Part shown: one piece after another, positions 47,433 through 58,000 of the stretch
Layout of the letters: each line of letters opens with the position of its first letter
How positions within the stretch are numbered: the first letter of the stretch is position 1
Assembly (NCBI GenBank): GCA_936432065.2
Contig: OW386285.2
Location: 412,564,547 to 412,628,546 of the forward strand
Direction of reading: 5' to 3'
Source: Rutpela maculata
Lineage: Eukaryota > Arthropoda > Insecta > Coleoptera > Cerambycidae
DNA length: 64,000 nucleotides
The notes under the pieces: model-generated
Database searches by the model: none
Told to the model about the DNA's origin: nothing
The model's input: the letters and a program-made list of their open reading frames with translations, nothing else
Made by a program: the position numbers and the translations under genes

Positions 47433-47873
47433 ACATTGTTTTGTTATTAATTATTTATTATATATTTTTTTATAAATAAACAAATTTTTAACGGTTTTAA
47501 TAATGGGAATTTAATTTTCTAGTCTAACAGATTAAGAAAAGTGCTTTTATAGTTATAGCTCTGCAGTATAATACAGTATTACCTATTACGAATGCGCGCT
47601 CCCGCTTTATCATTCTATATCTCGAAAACGGTTGGCCGTACGAAAAAAATGTATATGAACAATTTTGTAGAGAATACTATTTTACGTAAGTTTTGTTTAG
47701 TTCTTATGACGTCAGATGCACTGGAAGCGAGATTTTCGCGATTTTCATGACCTTTGACCTTCGATATCTCAATACGCACAAGGGTAGGCATATGAGATTT
47801 TTTTGTGCTTCATTGGAACATCAAAACGAAGGTCTCTGCAAAAATTGAGCTTGTTCGGCCTCACTCCGCAGAT
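47433..47873 (-). repeat. Inner inverted repeat, right arm
   Basis: Partner of 45209-45660. It lies immediately upstream of the nuclease start codon, so it probably holds any promoter. Confidence 0.85.
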
Positions 47874-48094
47874 GGCCTTTTTTTTACCTTATTTCATTGG
47901 TCTATAAGTGTTATTTCAACATTTTCATAACAAAACTATAATTATTTCCCAACAGATAAGCATTTTATCGGAATTTTTGTACTAAAAAATTACTCATATA
48001 CCCATTGTCCCCCAAACATAATATTGAAGGCTACTTGTATATTTTGGTATTGTACAGAACGTTGTAAATGGTTATTAATGCAGGAATATTTCCT

Positions 48095-48375
48095 CAACAG
48101 ATTCATCAACGGATTCATCAGAATCATCAAATTATTCTCTGTTGCATTATTTTGTCCTGCTTGTTGTTCATGAGGCAGACTTAAAAAGAATTTATGGTAT
48201 GTTGGTTTACAAACTGAAGTAGTTCCATGAGATTCTTGTATTTTGCGTGCTTCAACGAAGGCTTCTTGTTCTCTGTGGGGAGATCTCTTAAAATCGCTAG
48301 TTTTCCCCGACGAGTTAGCTTATTGTAGACTTCAAACTCTGTAACTCCGCTTCCCACGGTTGTTTTGAGAAACAA
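48095..48375 (-). pseudogene. Transposon protein fragment (RRGKLA.L..LP type)
   Basis: Minus-strand translation gives TEFEVYNKLTRRGKLAILRD, LPTENKKPSLKHAKYKNLME and LLQFV. After a one-base shift it continues PTYHKFFLSLPHEQQ and then a low-complexity, Asn-rich end. I have a sense of similar KYKDLLDL...YHDFY segments in uncharacterised transposon proteins of insects but cannot name the family with certainty. It lies inside the termini of copy 2 and may be part of that element's second protein. Confidence 0.4.
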
Positions 48376-48389
48376 GTCTCAGGATATAA

Positions 48390-48620
48390 GTGAATCTGTT
48401 TGGAAGCCAAGGATTACAAATGCACTTGTACCCAATGTACTCCAGGCAAATTCATTTATTTATTTGGGGGTAAGTGAAGTAAATACAGATGGCGGTACTA
48501 GTTTATAATTCATTTATATCCTTTGGCCACCAAGGAAAATACATTATTTGCTATCTATTTCTGCATGTACATCCAACAGTTAAAAATTTGCATTTGTATC
48601 CTTTGACTTCTAGGGGCCTC
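48390..48620. repeat. Degenerate subterminal repeats of copy 2
   Basis: AAGCCAAGGATTACAAATGC (about 48401), its inverted form at about 48525 (TTATATCCTTTGGCCACC) and the terminal GCATTTGTATCCTTTGACTTC (48591-48611) are variants of one motif near the right end. Confidence 0.6.
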
Positions 48621-48961
48621 ATATATATATTGTGTGTTATTTAAGACCGCAACACACCGTTATTTTGGAACGCGTTGACCGATATTAAAATATTTTTTTT
48701 TGGGATATAGTATTCGATGAGCTTTATTTGACTGTTTTGAAAAATGTGTAATTTTCATATTTTCAAGGCCTGCTAAGCTCCTCTAAAAGGGTCGAAATTT
48801 CGATATCGACTATTAGGCAATTTTTTATCGGCAAATTGGATAGCGTATTCGATTCGCGGTTGCCTCAAATACCTCTATACAAAATTTTAGCTCGATACCT
48901 TATATATGGTGTTTGTTATTCAAAAGCCAAGTTTAGAATTTCTCACTTTTCGACTGGCCCT

Positions 48962-51127
48962 TAGGGTGCCCCTTATTATTATATGACCAAAAATTTTTTC
49001 TCACATTTTGGGGAGTGCCGGGCATATTTTTATTCCAATGGATGTAAAGATAGGTCCTACCAAATTTTAGCTCGATCGAACACTGTTAACCTGTCGCGCT
49101 TGGCGTCTCACGTAATGAGAATATATGCGCAAGTGTATTCGCAATGCTTTTCTATCGCAGAATCCACAGAACCTTTTAACTAGCTGTGATCTTGTAGTAT
49201 ATCGAAGGAATAAAAGGGACATAAAAAATTATCGGTGAAAGCCGCCAAATGACATAACCCGGGTAGCTAGGAGTGACTGAAGAAAACGATTACAGAATTC
49301 TCTTAGTTGAAATTAAACAAGTAATTAATAAATGGCATCGATTATGTATGCATTCATGTGACTACGTATTTATTAAAATAATTATTCCCACTTATATTCA
49401 GTAAGATTTAGACAAATAATAATCACTGTGAAAAATAATTTAAAGAAATATTTGCCCCACTTACCCTCAATGCGCATTTGTTTATTGTCTTGCTAGTTTT
49501 GTCAGTACTAAAAGAGACGCTCTTTTTTGTCAGATTTTTTATTTCTTCTAGATACCTTCGATTTACTTATACTGCAGATATTCCAGATGCTACCGGTGCT
49601 GAAATGGCTTCGGCGATTTATGAAACGTTGGGAAATTGGGATTTAACAGAAAAGGTACAAGCATTAACTTTTGACACCATTCCTTCAAATAAGGGTAGAA
49701 TTAAAGGCGCTTGAAAGCTGTTAGAACAAAAACTTGTTTTTTGGTTGCCGTCGCCATGTCGCCATGTTTTCGAACTTATTTTGGCAGCAGTTTTCGAAAA
49801 TAGTAAATTTACTATTTCAGAATCAAATATTCCATTATTTAAAAGGTTTAAAAATTATTGGTCTAGAATCAACGTTCAAAGTTTCGTTCCAGCTGTGGTA
49901 AACCCTGAAATCAAATAAATTTTTAGCGATCATACTAAAACTATTCTAGAAAGTATAAATGATGCAATTTCTAAAAAGTTTCCACGAGAAGACTATCGTG
50001 AACTATTGAATTTCATAATAATACTCGTAGGAGGCGTTCCTCCCGGTGGAACAAAATTTAGAAAGCCGGGTGCTTACCATATGGTCAGGTGGATGGCAAA
50101 AGCCATACATTTTCCATAAGGAGAAATCACTTCGCCAAACAACATGCTTCATTGTAAAATGCTACGAAAATGCTGGATTTATGAGTCAGAAGCAATGTCT
50201 GCTCCACTAATGGATATCAAATTCTTGCGAGAATTAGATCAAAGAAAAGAAATTGATAAAAATATCGCCGAAGTAGCTATTGGGAAATTTGTGAACCATT
50301 TGTATTATTTGACTGATGAATGTGTCGCCTTCGCACTATTTGAAGACTCGATTACTGAAAATACAAAATTGGCACAAAAAATTTTAGAAGAAACAGTAAA
50401 TGTAGAAGATGAAAATGAAAGTGAAGATGAAACAGAAAATCATCTTAAGAAATTGCCAATGAGGAAAGAAGAATTTTTAAAGCTGTCTGATGAAGTTTCA
50501 ATAAAATTACTTAGTAATAAGTCAATAGATTTATTTGACAGATTTAAAATAGACAATTTTTACACTTGCATCCATCCGAATGGAAAAATTCTAATGAGTA
50601 TAAACAAGGACAGCTAGTCATTAGAGAATTACAATTAGTAAAAGACTCTGCCGAACGGGGAATAAAATTACTTCAATATTTTAACGAAAAAGTTACAAAA
50701 TCCGAGGATCAAAAACAATTTTTATTGCAGGTGGGTAATTTTTTCATCTCTACAAGATTCATTTTCTTAATATATTTGTCCCTTTGGTTTTCTTTTTAGA
50801 CTGTCCAAGATTACCGCCGTAAATATCATCAGGCAACCAAAGAAGTATTGCAGAAAACTTTCGAAATGTAGAACTTTAGATTATGGACTAGTTTTAAAAC
50901 TTTGTAATCTCAAATCCAACAATAAATAAAACGATGTAGGGCTAAAAATAAAATAAAATTGATAACAAATAAATTTTTGATTTTTGAAAACTTTAGGCCA
51001 CGAGCGCGACGTGTTACTTATATTTCATTAAGCTAAAAATTGGTGGGGATTGTTTTTAAACATAATGGAACAAAATTCCGCCCGGCACTCCTCAAAAATC
51101 AAAACTTCAAAAATAAGGGGCACCCTA
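48962..51127 (+). mobile_element. hAT element, 2,166 bp, perfect 8-bp duplication
   Basis: The termini TAGGGTGCCCCTTATT are inverted at both ends, with a further shared block around GGAGTGCCGGGC. CTGGCCCT is duplicated exactly (48954-48961 and 51128-51135). It interrupts the left TIR of Academ-like copy 3, whose uninterrupted sequence can be read at about 54205-54230, giving direct evidence of the insertion. Confidence 0.92.
49478..50871 (+). pseudogene. hAT-like transposase with one intron, stops in frame
   Basis: One reading frame runs TADIPDATGAEMASAIYETL, EKVQALTFDTIPSNKGRIKG, then PCRHVFELILAAVFENSK, SNIPLFKRFKNYWSRINVQ, REDYRELLNFIIIL and FRKPGAYHMVRWMAKAIH. KCWIYESEAMSAPLMDIKFL, FVNHLYYLTDECVAFALFED and an acidic stretch follow. 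In-frame stops at 49712, 49914 and 50117 and a shift near 50610 break it. A 69-bp GT-AG intron (50731-50799) then separates EDQKQFLLQ from the last exon TVQDYRRKYHQATKEVLQ (stop 50869-50871). FDT...SNKG and C-x-H with following helices match the Asp and C..H blocks of hAT RNase H-fold transposases. The BED finger and dimerisation C-terminus are not recognised. The hAT 8-bp duplication supports the assignment. Confidence 0.75.
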
Positions 51128-51274
51128 CTGGCCCTGTATAAAAGTCGGTTAGGTTTACTAAAAAGGTAAAGTAGTCATTGGACTTAAGGAACATCAGAAA
51201 CTAAATGAGGAAGAAAAAAAAAAGTTATTCTTTAATTAAATAGTGCTTCTATACATTATTCGGTTGCTGTAGGT

Positions 51275-51590
51275 AGGTGTCTGAATGAAAATTTTTCAAA
51301 TAAACTTCAACTTTCAAACAAACACTTTTATTGTATTGTATTGTATTTAGGGACATTGGAAGAGCACCATCTAGATGAAATGCTGCCTATTTACCATGTA
51401 GATTATATTTTTATGGTAAATAAAGATATTATTGTTATTATTATTAAATGGATTAGACGGCCTAGCTTTTCTTTTTTTCTTCCTTATTTAGTATTTGATG
51501 TTGATGCCACTAAATAAGAAAGAAAAAAGAAAAGCTATTCCATCCAATCCATTTGTTTGAAAAATTTTCATTAAGGCACCTACTAGTAGA
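51275..51590. repeat. Small inserted element with LINE-like tail
   Basis: It interrupts the left TIR of copy 3. TGAATGAAAATTTTTCAAA and TTTGAAAAATTTTCATTAAG form short inverted ends. Inside, 51318-51446 ends in AATAAAGATATTATTGTTAT plus ATT units, like a LINE or SINE 3' end, and 51447-51555 is a hairpin around CTTATTTAG. Confidence 0.6.
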
Positions 51591-51938
51591 GTAGCAAACC
51601 AATAAAAAACGGCTATTTGTGAAAGAATGTTGCCGCTTGGTATACTTATTAGTAGTGCCCTAAAGAATCATTTTCGAAGGAGCGCCACCTTCAGGTACCA
51701 TTTGGATCCAAAATGGCGGCTGATTTCTAATAATAAAATAAATATGATTTTTTGGTAAATCCACTGACTTTATAAAAAAATAGTCTTATACAAAGTTGTT
51801 GAGCTTTGAACAGCCAACAAAAAAGTATTTCGGACATTTCGCGATTAGAATTGAAATAAAGCCGTTATTTAATAAAATTCAAAATTTGTTCTTTTTTTTA
51901 CAGAATCATTTATTTATATGTATGTTTTTAACAAAATA

Positions 51939-53858
51939 TTAATTTAAATCACACTTTCCCTTACAAGAAGTACATAACAACGTGTAATGTAAACCTACTT
52001 TCTTACAAGCACATATATTTTGTTTACAGTTCTTTTTGCAGCCGCACCGTACCAGTTGCCTCAAGGCTGTGGACACCTCAGGTAAAGTTGACCAGTATGG
52101 TAAATAAATACCATCTTTTTTACACCAACCCCAAGATTCAGTATCTGACAAAGTAGGATTTGTTTCCAATGATTGTCCCCATACATGGCCACTTTGGTAT
52201 GTGGCTCTTCGAGTATGTTGGTCTAAAGCGGTTTTAGAAGGTGGAAGGTTTGCAGTATTTCTTCCCTTCGACGTGAAAAATTCCTTTCGGACATCGTTAA
52301 CTTCAAAGCAGTCGGATGTTGAACAGTACATTAAGACAACAAATCTTTGCAACTTAGACATAAAAGAAAAAGCTTCCGTTACCGCAGGGAAAATTGTCCA
52401 GGTCTTCCAAGCAGTCGACTTTCCCTTGCCTGAAAAAATGAGACGGTATCACATCCCGTGAATGCATGAAAACCTAACAAAGCTTCACATTTTTGTTGAC
52501 CCAAATGTGCAGCTATCCCGTTAACACATATTATTCTAAAATGCTAAAGTTTTCAATCCTTGCACTTACAACCGATGAAAAAAAGCAGTAGCTAACACTA
52601 CAACATCGGCGTCTACTGTTCTTATGCAAATATTTTTCCAACCTTGGCGGATGCAATCCTGTACGTGTATATAATACGTGTATCTGCTTCTTCGTGACTG
52701 CAGAGCGATAGATGTGAATTTTGGGAATTGCGGTTTGAAATGATCCTATCGTCAATTATGCATAGTATTTCCACAGGATAAAGAATGGATGATGTTGTAC
52801 ATTCATTGGATAGAAAATGAAACAGGTCTGTTTTATTATCTGTGTTCCTAAGAAAATCCGACCAGTTTTTAGGAAGTAGTAGGGAGTAGTACATTACCAC
52901 CAACGTCGTCGCGTTCCTCCTCCACGAATTTCTCTAGTGTGATGTTTCAAACTATTGTTCCAAATTCAGTGTAAACCTCTTTTAAAAGTTATATATTTTC
53001 TTTAAATTTCATTTGAAAAGCTGCCGATTCCTCATGGTGTCTATTGTCGATGGATACTTCTTCATCTAGGTTTGTAAATTCCATTAGCACTCTCGAGGTT
53101 TCCGGACCAGAAAGCATCCATATACGTAAAGCTGATGGGTTGTTGGTTAAACCTATAAATCCACCATCGCCTTTAATAATGGCATTATGCTGCTCAGGAG
53201 CTTGATCGATTCCAATTCCAGAGAAGCGGCGAGTTATTTTATTTACAACAAAACATCCGTTTTCAAAAGCTTTCTGAATATCTGGATTAGTTTCATTTAG
53301 TTCCGTTAAATCTTTAAGATAAACTGACAGCCATCTCGAATAATTTGGGTGGTCAAATATGAAGAACCAAGGCATGAGAGATTTAAGAGATTTTTTATAG
53401 AGAGAATAACTACCTTCTCGATGTGATCTTACAAGTAACTCCAGACATAGCTCCCAATATTTGAAAACAGGAACGGTACGCTTGTTCTTTCGCCAATTTT
53501 CAAACGATTCCTCTTGCACTTCTTCCTTATAAGCCTCATGCATCAGTTGATATAAAGCGGCAGCATTTACTTGGTGGGCTAGCCTTGCTTTTGTTATTGA
53601 GGTAACTTTAATATATGATTCTGCCACTCCAGATGTTGCAAATCCAGATTTGGATAATACCTCAATCCATCCACTACCGCTTAAAAATTGACCAATTACT
53701 TTAAGAAAGGCTCTATATGTAGTGATCCAAACAATATGAAAAGTTTGTTTTCGCCGTATTGTGTAGGCATCTTTAATTTTCGTAAATAGTGGCCTTATTT
53801 TCAAAAAATTCGCAAAATACATAAAATACTTTTTTGTTGGCAATAAAATAAGCAACAC
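51939..53858 (-). pseudogene. FEN1/XPG-like transposon protein, long version with N-terminal domain
   Basis: The longest frame (53858-52989) gives RLAHQVNAAALYQLMHEAYK, LMPWFFIFDHPNYSRWLSVY and GIGIDQAPEQHNAIIKGDGG, the conserved N-terminal domain of this family. After a shift come PKNWSDFLRNTDNKTDLFHF and HEEADTRI (about 52690-52713). IRTVDADVVVLATAF (about 52585-52630) and HAFTGCDTVSFFSGKGK (about 52425-52475) follow. An intact stretch to 51939 contains GWCKKDGIYLPYWSTLPE and the Cys cluster CGCKKNCKQNICACKK. EAD, DAD and GCD are the likely metal ligands of an XPG/PIN-like active site. Frameshifts lie near 52990, 52850, 52640 and 52560, with a stop near 52940. The true N-terminus seen in copy 2 is missing. 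It lies between the TIRs of copy 3. Confidence 0.75.
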
Positions 53859-54556
53859 TTTTTAATTACACTTTTTTTGTGAAGTTAATAGATTCGCCAG
53901 GAAATTACCTCAATTGATTTCTTGAAAATGGCGGCCATCTTGGATCCAAATGGTAACTGAAGATGGCGCTCCTTCGTTCCTTACGGTAATACCGGTTAGT
54001 GTGCCAAACGGCAATATCCTTTCACGAATAGCCGTTTTGTGTCGATAATTCTATTATGCGGTTCTACTATACGTACAGCAACCGAATAATGTATAGAAGC
54101 ACTATTTATTTAAAGAATAACTTTTCTTTTTTCTTACTCATTTAGTGTCTGATGTTTTTAAGTTGAATGACTACTTTACCTATTTAGTAAACCTAACCGA
54201 CTTTTATACAGGGCCAATCGAAAAGTGAGAAATTTTAAATTTGGCTATTGAATAACAAACACCGTATATGAGGTATCGAGCTAAAATTTTGTATAGAGGT
54301 ATTTGAGACAATCGCGAATCGAATACGTTATCCAATTTACCAATAAAAAGTTGCATAATAGTCGATCTCGAAATTTCGACCCATTTGGAGGAGCTTAGTG
54401 GGCCTTGAAAATATGAAAATTACAAATTTTTCAAAACAGTCAAATAAAGCTCATCGAGCACTATATCCCAAAAAAAAAAATTTAAACCGGTCCACTCGTT
54501 CCAAAATAACGGGGTGTTGCGGTCTTAAATAGCGGTCTTAAATAGCACACACTGTA

Positions 54557-55030
54557 TATGTCATATTTCAGCATGCTTCGGTGGGATTGGCTGAAACTTT
54601 GCTATTTTGTAGTTAAAGTCATGCTGATCAAAAATTCCTATGCACTAAGTCTATCCTATCCTATGAGTAGTTTTCGCTCCAGGAGTGCTTGAAGGTCCTA
54701 ACAACGAAGTAATGTATATAAGTATATGTATCTGTTTATGAATGGCTTCCAGCGTGTTTGTGTACGTGCGTGTGTGTGTGTGATTATTTTTATCAAAGAA
54801 GCTGCTCTTACCGGCACTGCGTTTTTTATTTCCAACCAAGGTGATCCCATTTTTTTGGTTTCACTTTCTATCTGTTTAATTTTACTTTTTGTTGTTTTTT
54901 AATATTTTTTTTTTAGTTTTTAAATATTGAGAACATCTATAGGATTTTCAGGAACAAGTGCTCTGTTTCCAGCATCATGTATCATTCGAAGGTGAATCAT
55001 TGATGGATATTTTATGTGATTTTCATGCCG
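54557..55030. other. Non-coding DNA with GT microsatellite
   Basis: GTGTGTGTGT-type tract at about 54755-54782. 54565-54665 resembles 43890-44010. No gene. Confidence 0.5.
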
Positions 55031-55653
55031 GGCTTACCCGTGGCCTACATAAATGATTTCATCAGGCCACCGCATTCAATTTTAATGGCGGCCGTCGGTG
55101 TCCTAGCATTACGGTACATACTGAAGCTCTCAATGCTTTCTTGAATGTTTGTAATAGAATTGTATGAACGAATACAACAAAAAATGTAAATATATGCTTA
55201 AAAATGATTTACTTTATATAATTAATAATACAATATATTATAAAAACACAAATAGTTTTCTAAAAATAAATAAATATAAACAATCACTATTGTACCATTA
55301 AATAAAATATATCTATAAAAATAATTACACACTTGATACCTCTTACTGATTCAAAATAAAATACTTAAACATTTTTAATAATAGTTAAAAACAAAACAAA
55401 AAATAATTATTTTTTTAAACTCTAACAGCAATAAATTGTGGGTAACAGAAATTTAAAATGCCTCTCTAATAATAAGTGACAACAGTTATTGTTATAAATA
55501 TTAAAAGATCGGTACATAACAGGTAACTACAGCTTATTTATTTTAAATTTAATTCTTGTCACAGAGATTGCAACTTATTAACTTTTCTTTTGTGTGATAA
55601 ACTTTATTTTAATCTCTTCATTGCTAGTACTTTTTTTTTTCGGTGATTGTTAA

Positions 55654-56003
55654 GAACACCGACTTCTGGAGTTTCTCCAATTTTTTTGCATAAATGTGTT
55701 CACAGACCTTATAGTAATCGTTTCTGCTAGGTGAAATGTTCCGTTTAATTTTGGAAAACTACCCCTTACAATAAGGGTATTTTTGAAAAAAAATTTATTG
55801 TACTTGCCTAAATAAAAATATTTAGGGCAATATAATACCTACTTACTACTTCCGGCATTTCGCATTCTTCTTTCAAAACTACCCCTATTGTAGGGGGTAG
55901 TTTTCTAAAATAAGCACAACATTTCAACTATCAGAAACAATTACTATAACGTCTGTGAACACATCTATGCAAAAAAAATTGGAGAAATTCCAGTCGGCGT
56001 TCG
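55654..56003. mobile_element. MITE, 350 bp, about 70-bp TIRs
   Basis: Inverted ends share GAGTTTCTCCAATTTTTTTG and GTGTTCACAGAC blocks. An inner pair (CAAAACTACCCCTATTGTAG and its counterpart near 55760) makes it a nested foldback. No coding capacity. Confidence 0.8.
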
Positions 56004-56237
56004 TAATAGGTAATAACCTTGTTTTCTTATTACACCTCATTTTTTTTCCCCTTTATATGATTATTTTTTCACTGCAGAATAATTGTTCAACAATACATTA
56101 GAAAAGCATGTCAAACAAATACGAATTAGTTACAGTCACAACTATAAGTTTCTGTATATTCCGGTACCAATTTTGTTTTTCGTTTCTAATTCATTTGTAG
56201 CCAAAGTAATAAATGAAGATTTTTGGCATTTTGTGTT

Positions 56238-56385
56238 TAGAATAGTATATTATATTACTAGGAGTAGAACGCACTCTTTTTTTGTGTTGAGCCCAGGATT
56301 TGCGGCTGAGGCGAAGCCGAAGCCGCAAACTGGACGAAACACAAAAAAAGGCGTTCTACTCCGTGTAATATATACTATTTTTTCT
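56238..56385. repeat. Long hairpin inside the THAP element
   Basis: AATAGTATATTATATTAC and GGAGTAGAACGC pair with GCGTTCTACTCC and GTAATATATACTATT. The apex contains GGCGAAGCCGAAGCCGC pairing with TTTGCGGCT. TTCTTCAAGCGTATTAAAATG just beyond (56380-56402) is inverted at 56627-56650. Confidence 0.75.
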
Positions 56386-56669
56386 TCAAGCGTATTAAAA
56401 TGCAAAAATTCATTTATTTATCATAAATGTACAAATATTCAAACTACAGTCTTACATGTTGACACAATATGACAAGTGGCTAGTGGATAGCGCGCCACCG
56501 GTGGCTTTCGGTATTAACATTATGGTACTAGTAAAACAATGTCCACTACGGTGGCGTTCGGTACTAACATTTTGTTACTAGTAAAACAATGTCCCACTTC
56601 TACTTCTGTTTTTGGTGACATAATTTAAACATTTTAATACGCTTGAAGAAAAAGTCATTTTCATATCTT

Positions 56670-56984
56670 TCAGATATCAAACTCTGGATTTGGGTTGTTC
56701 ATTAAAAATTGTAGAAACAGCATCTTCACTAAGTTTATGATTTTTCGAGGACGTGTTAAAAGAGTTCCATCATCTCTTTTGACAGAATCTTCAGTAATTA
56801 AAAATTGCTTACTAAAGTGATTAACGCAGATTACTGAATTTTTATTCGGGATAAAATGTTTTCGGTGAATGCTGTGAGACCATTTTTTTGCCAGGTTCTT
56901 GTCCGATGGAAAACGAAACACAGTAGTAAATAGTTGTTTATTGTAATTTGATTTGCGTCCTGGCACACAACATCGACGGGGCAT
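56670..56984 (-). CDS. THAP-domain protein, transposase N-terminal fragment
   Basis: From ATG at 56984, 104 codons. The C2CH THAP finger is complete: MPRRCCVPGR supplies the first Cys residues, FRFPSDKNLAKKW the conserved FRFP and Trp, and SVICVNHF the C-x2-H pair. RDDGTLLTRPRK follows. The frame then runs through hydrophobic residues (INLVKMLFLQFLMNN) and stops. THAP domains bind DNA and serve as the end-recognition module of P-element and related transposases. No RNase H-like catalytic domain follows on this strand, so this is either the first exon of a larger gene whose rest is lost or a truncated copy. The finger itself is undamaged. Confidence 0.85.
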   Translation of the reverse strand: MPRRCCVPGRKSNYNKQLFTTVFRFPSDKNLAKKWSHSIHRKHFIPNKNSVICVNHFSKQFLITEDSVKRDDGTLLTRPRKIINLVKMLFLQFLMNNPNPEFDI

Positions 56985-57423
56985 TTTAACCTGGGTTTAA
57001 TTGACATTCATTAATTAAGGGCACTTTCATAATGTTCACAGTATAAAAATACAGTAGTAAATCAAGTTCACATTTCAGTAATTGTTAGTGATAAGTATCA
57101 GGAGCTTGAATCATTTATTTTTAGTATTTCTCTCCATCAGTTTGAATTATTACTGTGTTAGGCACATTAAATATTTAAGTAACTCACTTTTCATTAGATT
57201 TCAATAAAAATTGAAACCCAATTAGTTGGCACTAACCCATACTCAACTTCATACTAAACAAATTATACGAAGAAATAAAATAATAAAGTATTAATCTTGT
57301 AAAACCGCGCGAAATCCACCCGTAGCCGCAGTAGCTTTGTAAAATCGAAGGACTCCTTTCGTGGCGTCACAGGCTGATTCGAGTGCAATGCGGTGGCCTG
57401 ATGAAATCACTTACGTAGGCCAC

Positions 57424-57616
57424 GGCTTACCCTAAAAACCATAATATGCTTGTAGCATGTGCACAAGTGCCTAACGTTCCGACACCAGCCTTACATGTGC
57501 AGTAAGAGCTTAATATAGCATTTTTTGTGTATTTTTAATCAGTGAATGACATTCTTGTGCCAAAGTGAAAAAAAAATAAAAGACTTAAGAATTTAATGCA
57601 AAATATCGGCAGCCCC
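57424..57616. other. Short non-coding stretch
   Basis: Right target-site copy of the THAP element followed by unique sequence. Confidence 0.4.
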
Positions 57617-58000
57617 TTTAAACGTCGAGATTTTAAGTTTGAGCGAAAAAAAATTTTCTATCTGTCTGTACCTTTTTTTGTGCGCAAACGTTTACTCTGG
57701 AACCGTTTAAGATATTGACTTGAAATACACATATGTACTTTAACAAGATCTAGAACTAGATTATATTTTCATCTTGTTCCGTCGAAGGGTTAGGGTAAAT
57801 TTGGGGTAAATAGGCAAATCAAGCAGGTAAGAGTCCTTAAAATTGGTATTTAGTATATACAAGAGAAGCTAAGGTCTCAAAAAAATATTTGGCCATTACC
57901 ACCTCCACCCCATTAATAAAGGGGATGAAAAAAAATTGTGATTTAGTGTGTGTGTACAAGAACCAGAAACTTCAAAATATTTTTTTTACTTCATCCACGA
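57617..58000 (+). repeat. Repeat B half copy
   Basis: Matches the left arm of the 27.8-kb palindrome from AAACGTCGAGATTTTAAG through the CTGTCTG tract to the C-rich tract. The CTTCCACATCC end is missing. Confidence 0.8.

Larger units (their letters stand above)
45055..48620 (-). mobile_element. XPG-bearing (Academ-like) transposon, copy 2
   Basis: The termini GAGGCCCCTAGAAGTCAA are inverted at 45055 and 48620 and flanked by ATAT (45051-45054 and 48621-48624). A second, much longer inverted repeat lies inside (about 45209-45660 and 47433-47873) and encloses the nuclease gene. The right side contains extra coding sequence (48095-48375) and subterminal repeats. The inner repeats could be part of this element's long TIRs, with unequal outer segments, or a separate nested element; the sequence alone does not settle it. 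A family C repeat (45688-46206) was inserted next to the gene. Confidence 0.65.
48628..54556 (-). mobile_element. XPG-bearing (Academ-like) transposon, copy 3
   Basis: The TIRs are about 630 bp. The left arm is split into 48628-48961, 51128-51274 and about 51590-51745 by two insertions; the right arm is 53925-54556. Both arms contain GCTATTTAAGACCGC-type termini, CTCGATACC...GTGTTTGTTATTCA, GACTTTTATACAGGG-type and GGATCC/ATGGCGGC blocks. The right end carries a tandem CTATTTAAGACCG. ATAT occurs at both outer borders and may be the target duplication. The element adjoins copy 2, which appears to have inserted at its very edge. A nuclease gene on the minus strand lies between the arms. Confidence 0.75.
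55040..57423 (-). mobile_element. THAP-bearing DNA transposon (P-like features), 2.4 kb
   Basis: The ends at 55040 and 57423 are inverted repeats of about 37 bp starting GTGGCCTAC and ending GGCCACCGCATT. Each arm is itself a hairpin (GTGGCCT with AGGCCAC). GGCTTACCC occurs directly on both sides (55031-55039 and 57424-57432), an 8-9 bp target duplication. The element contains a THAP-domain gene on the minus strand, plus a MITE and a hairpin. THAP plus an 8-bp-class duplication fits the P superfamily. The catalytic part is absent, so another THAP-bearing family remains possible. Confidence 0.7.
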
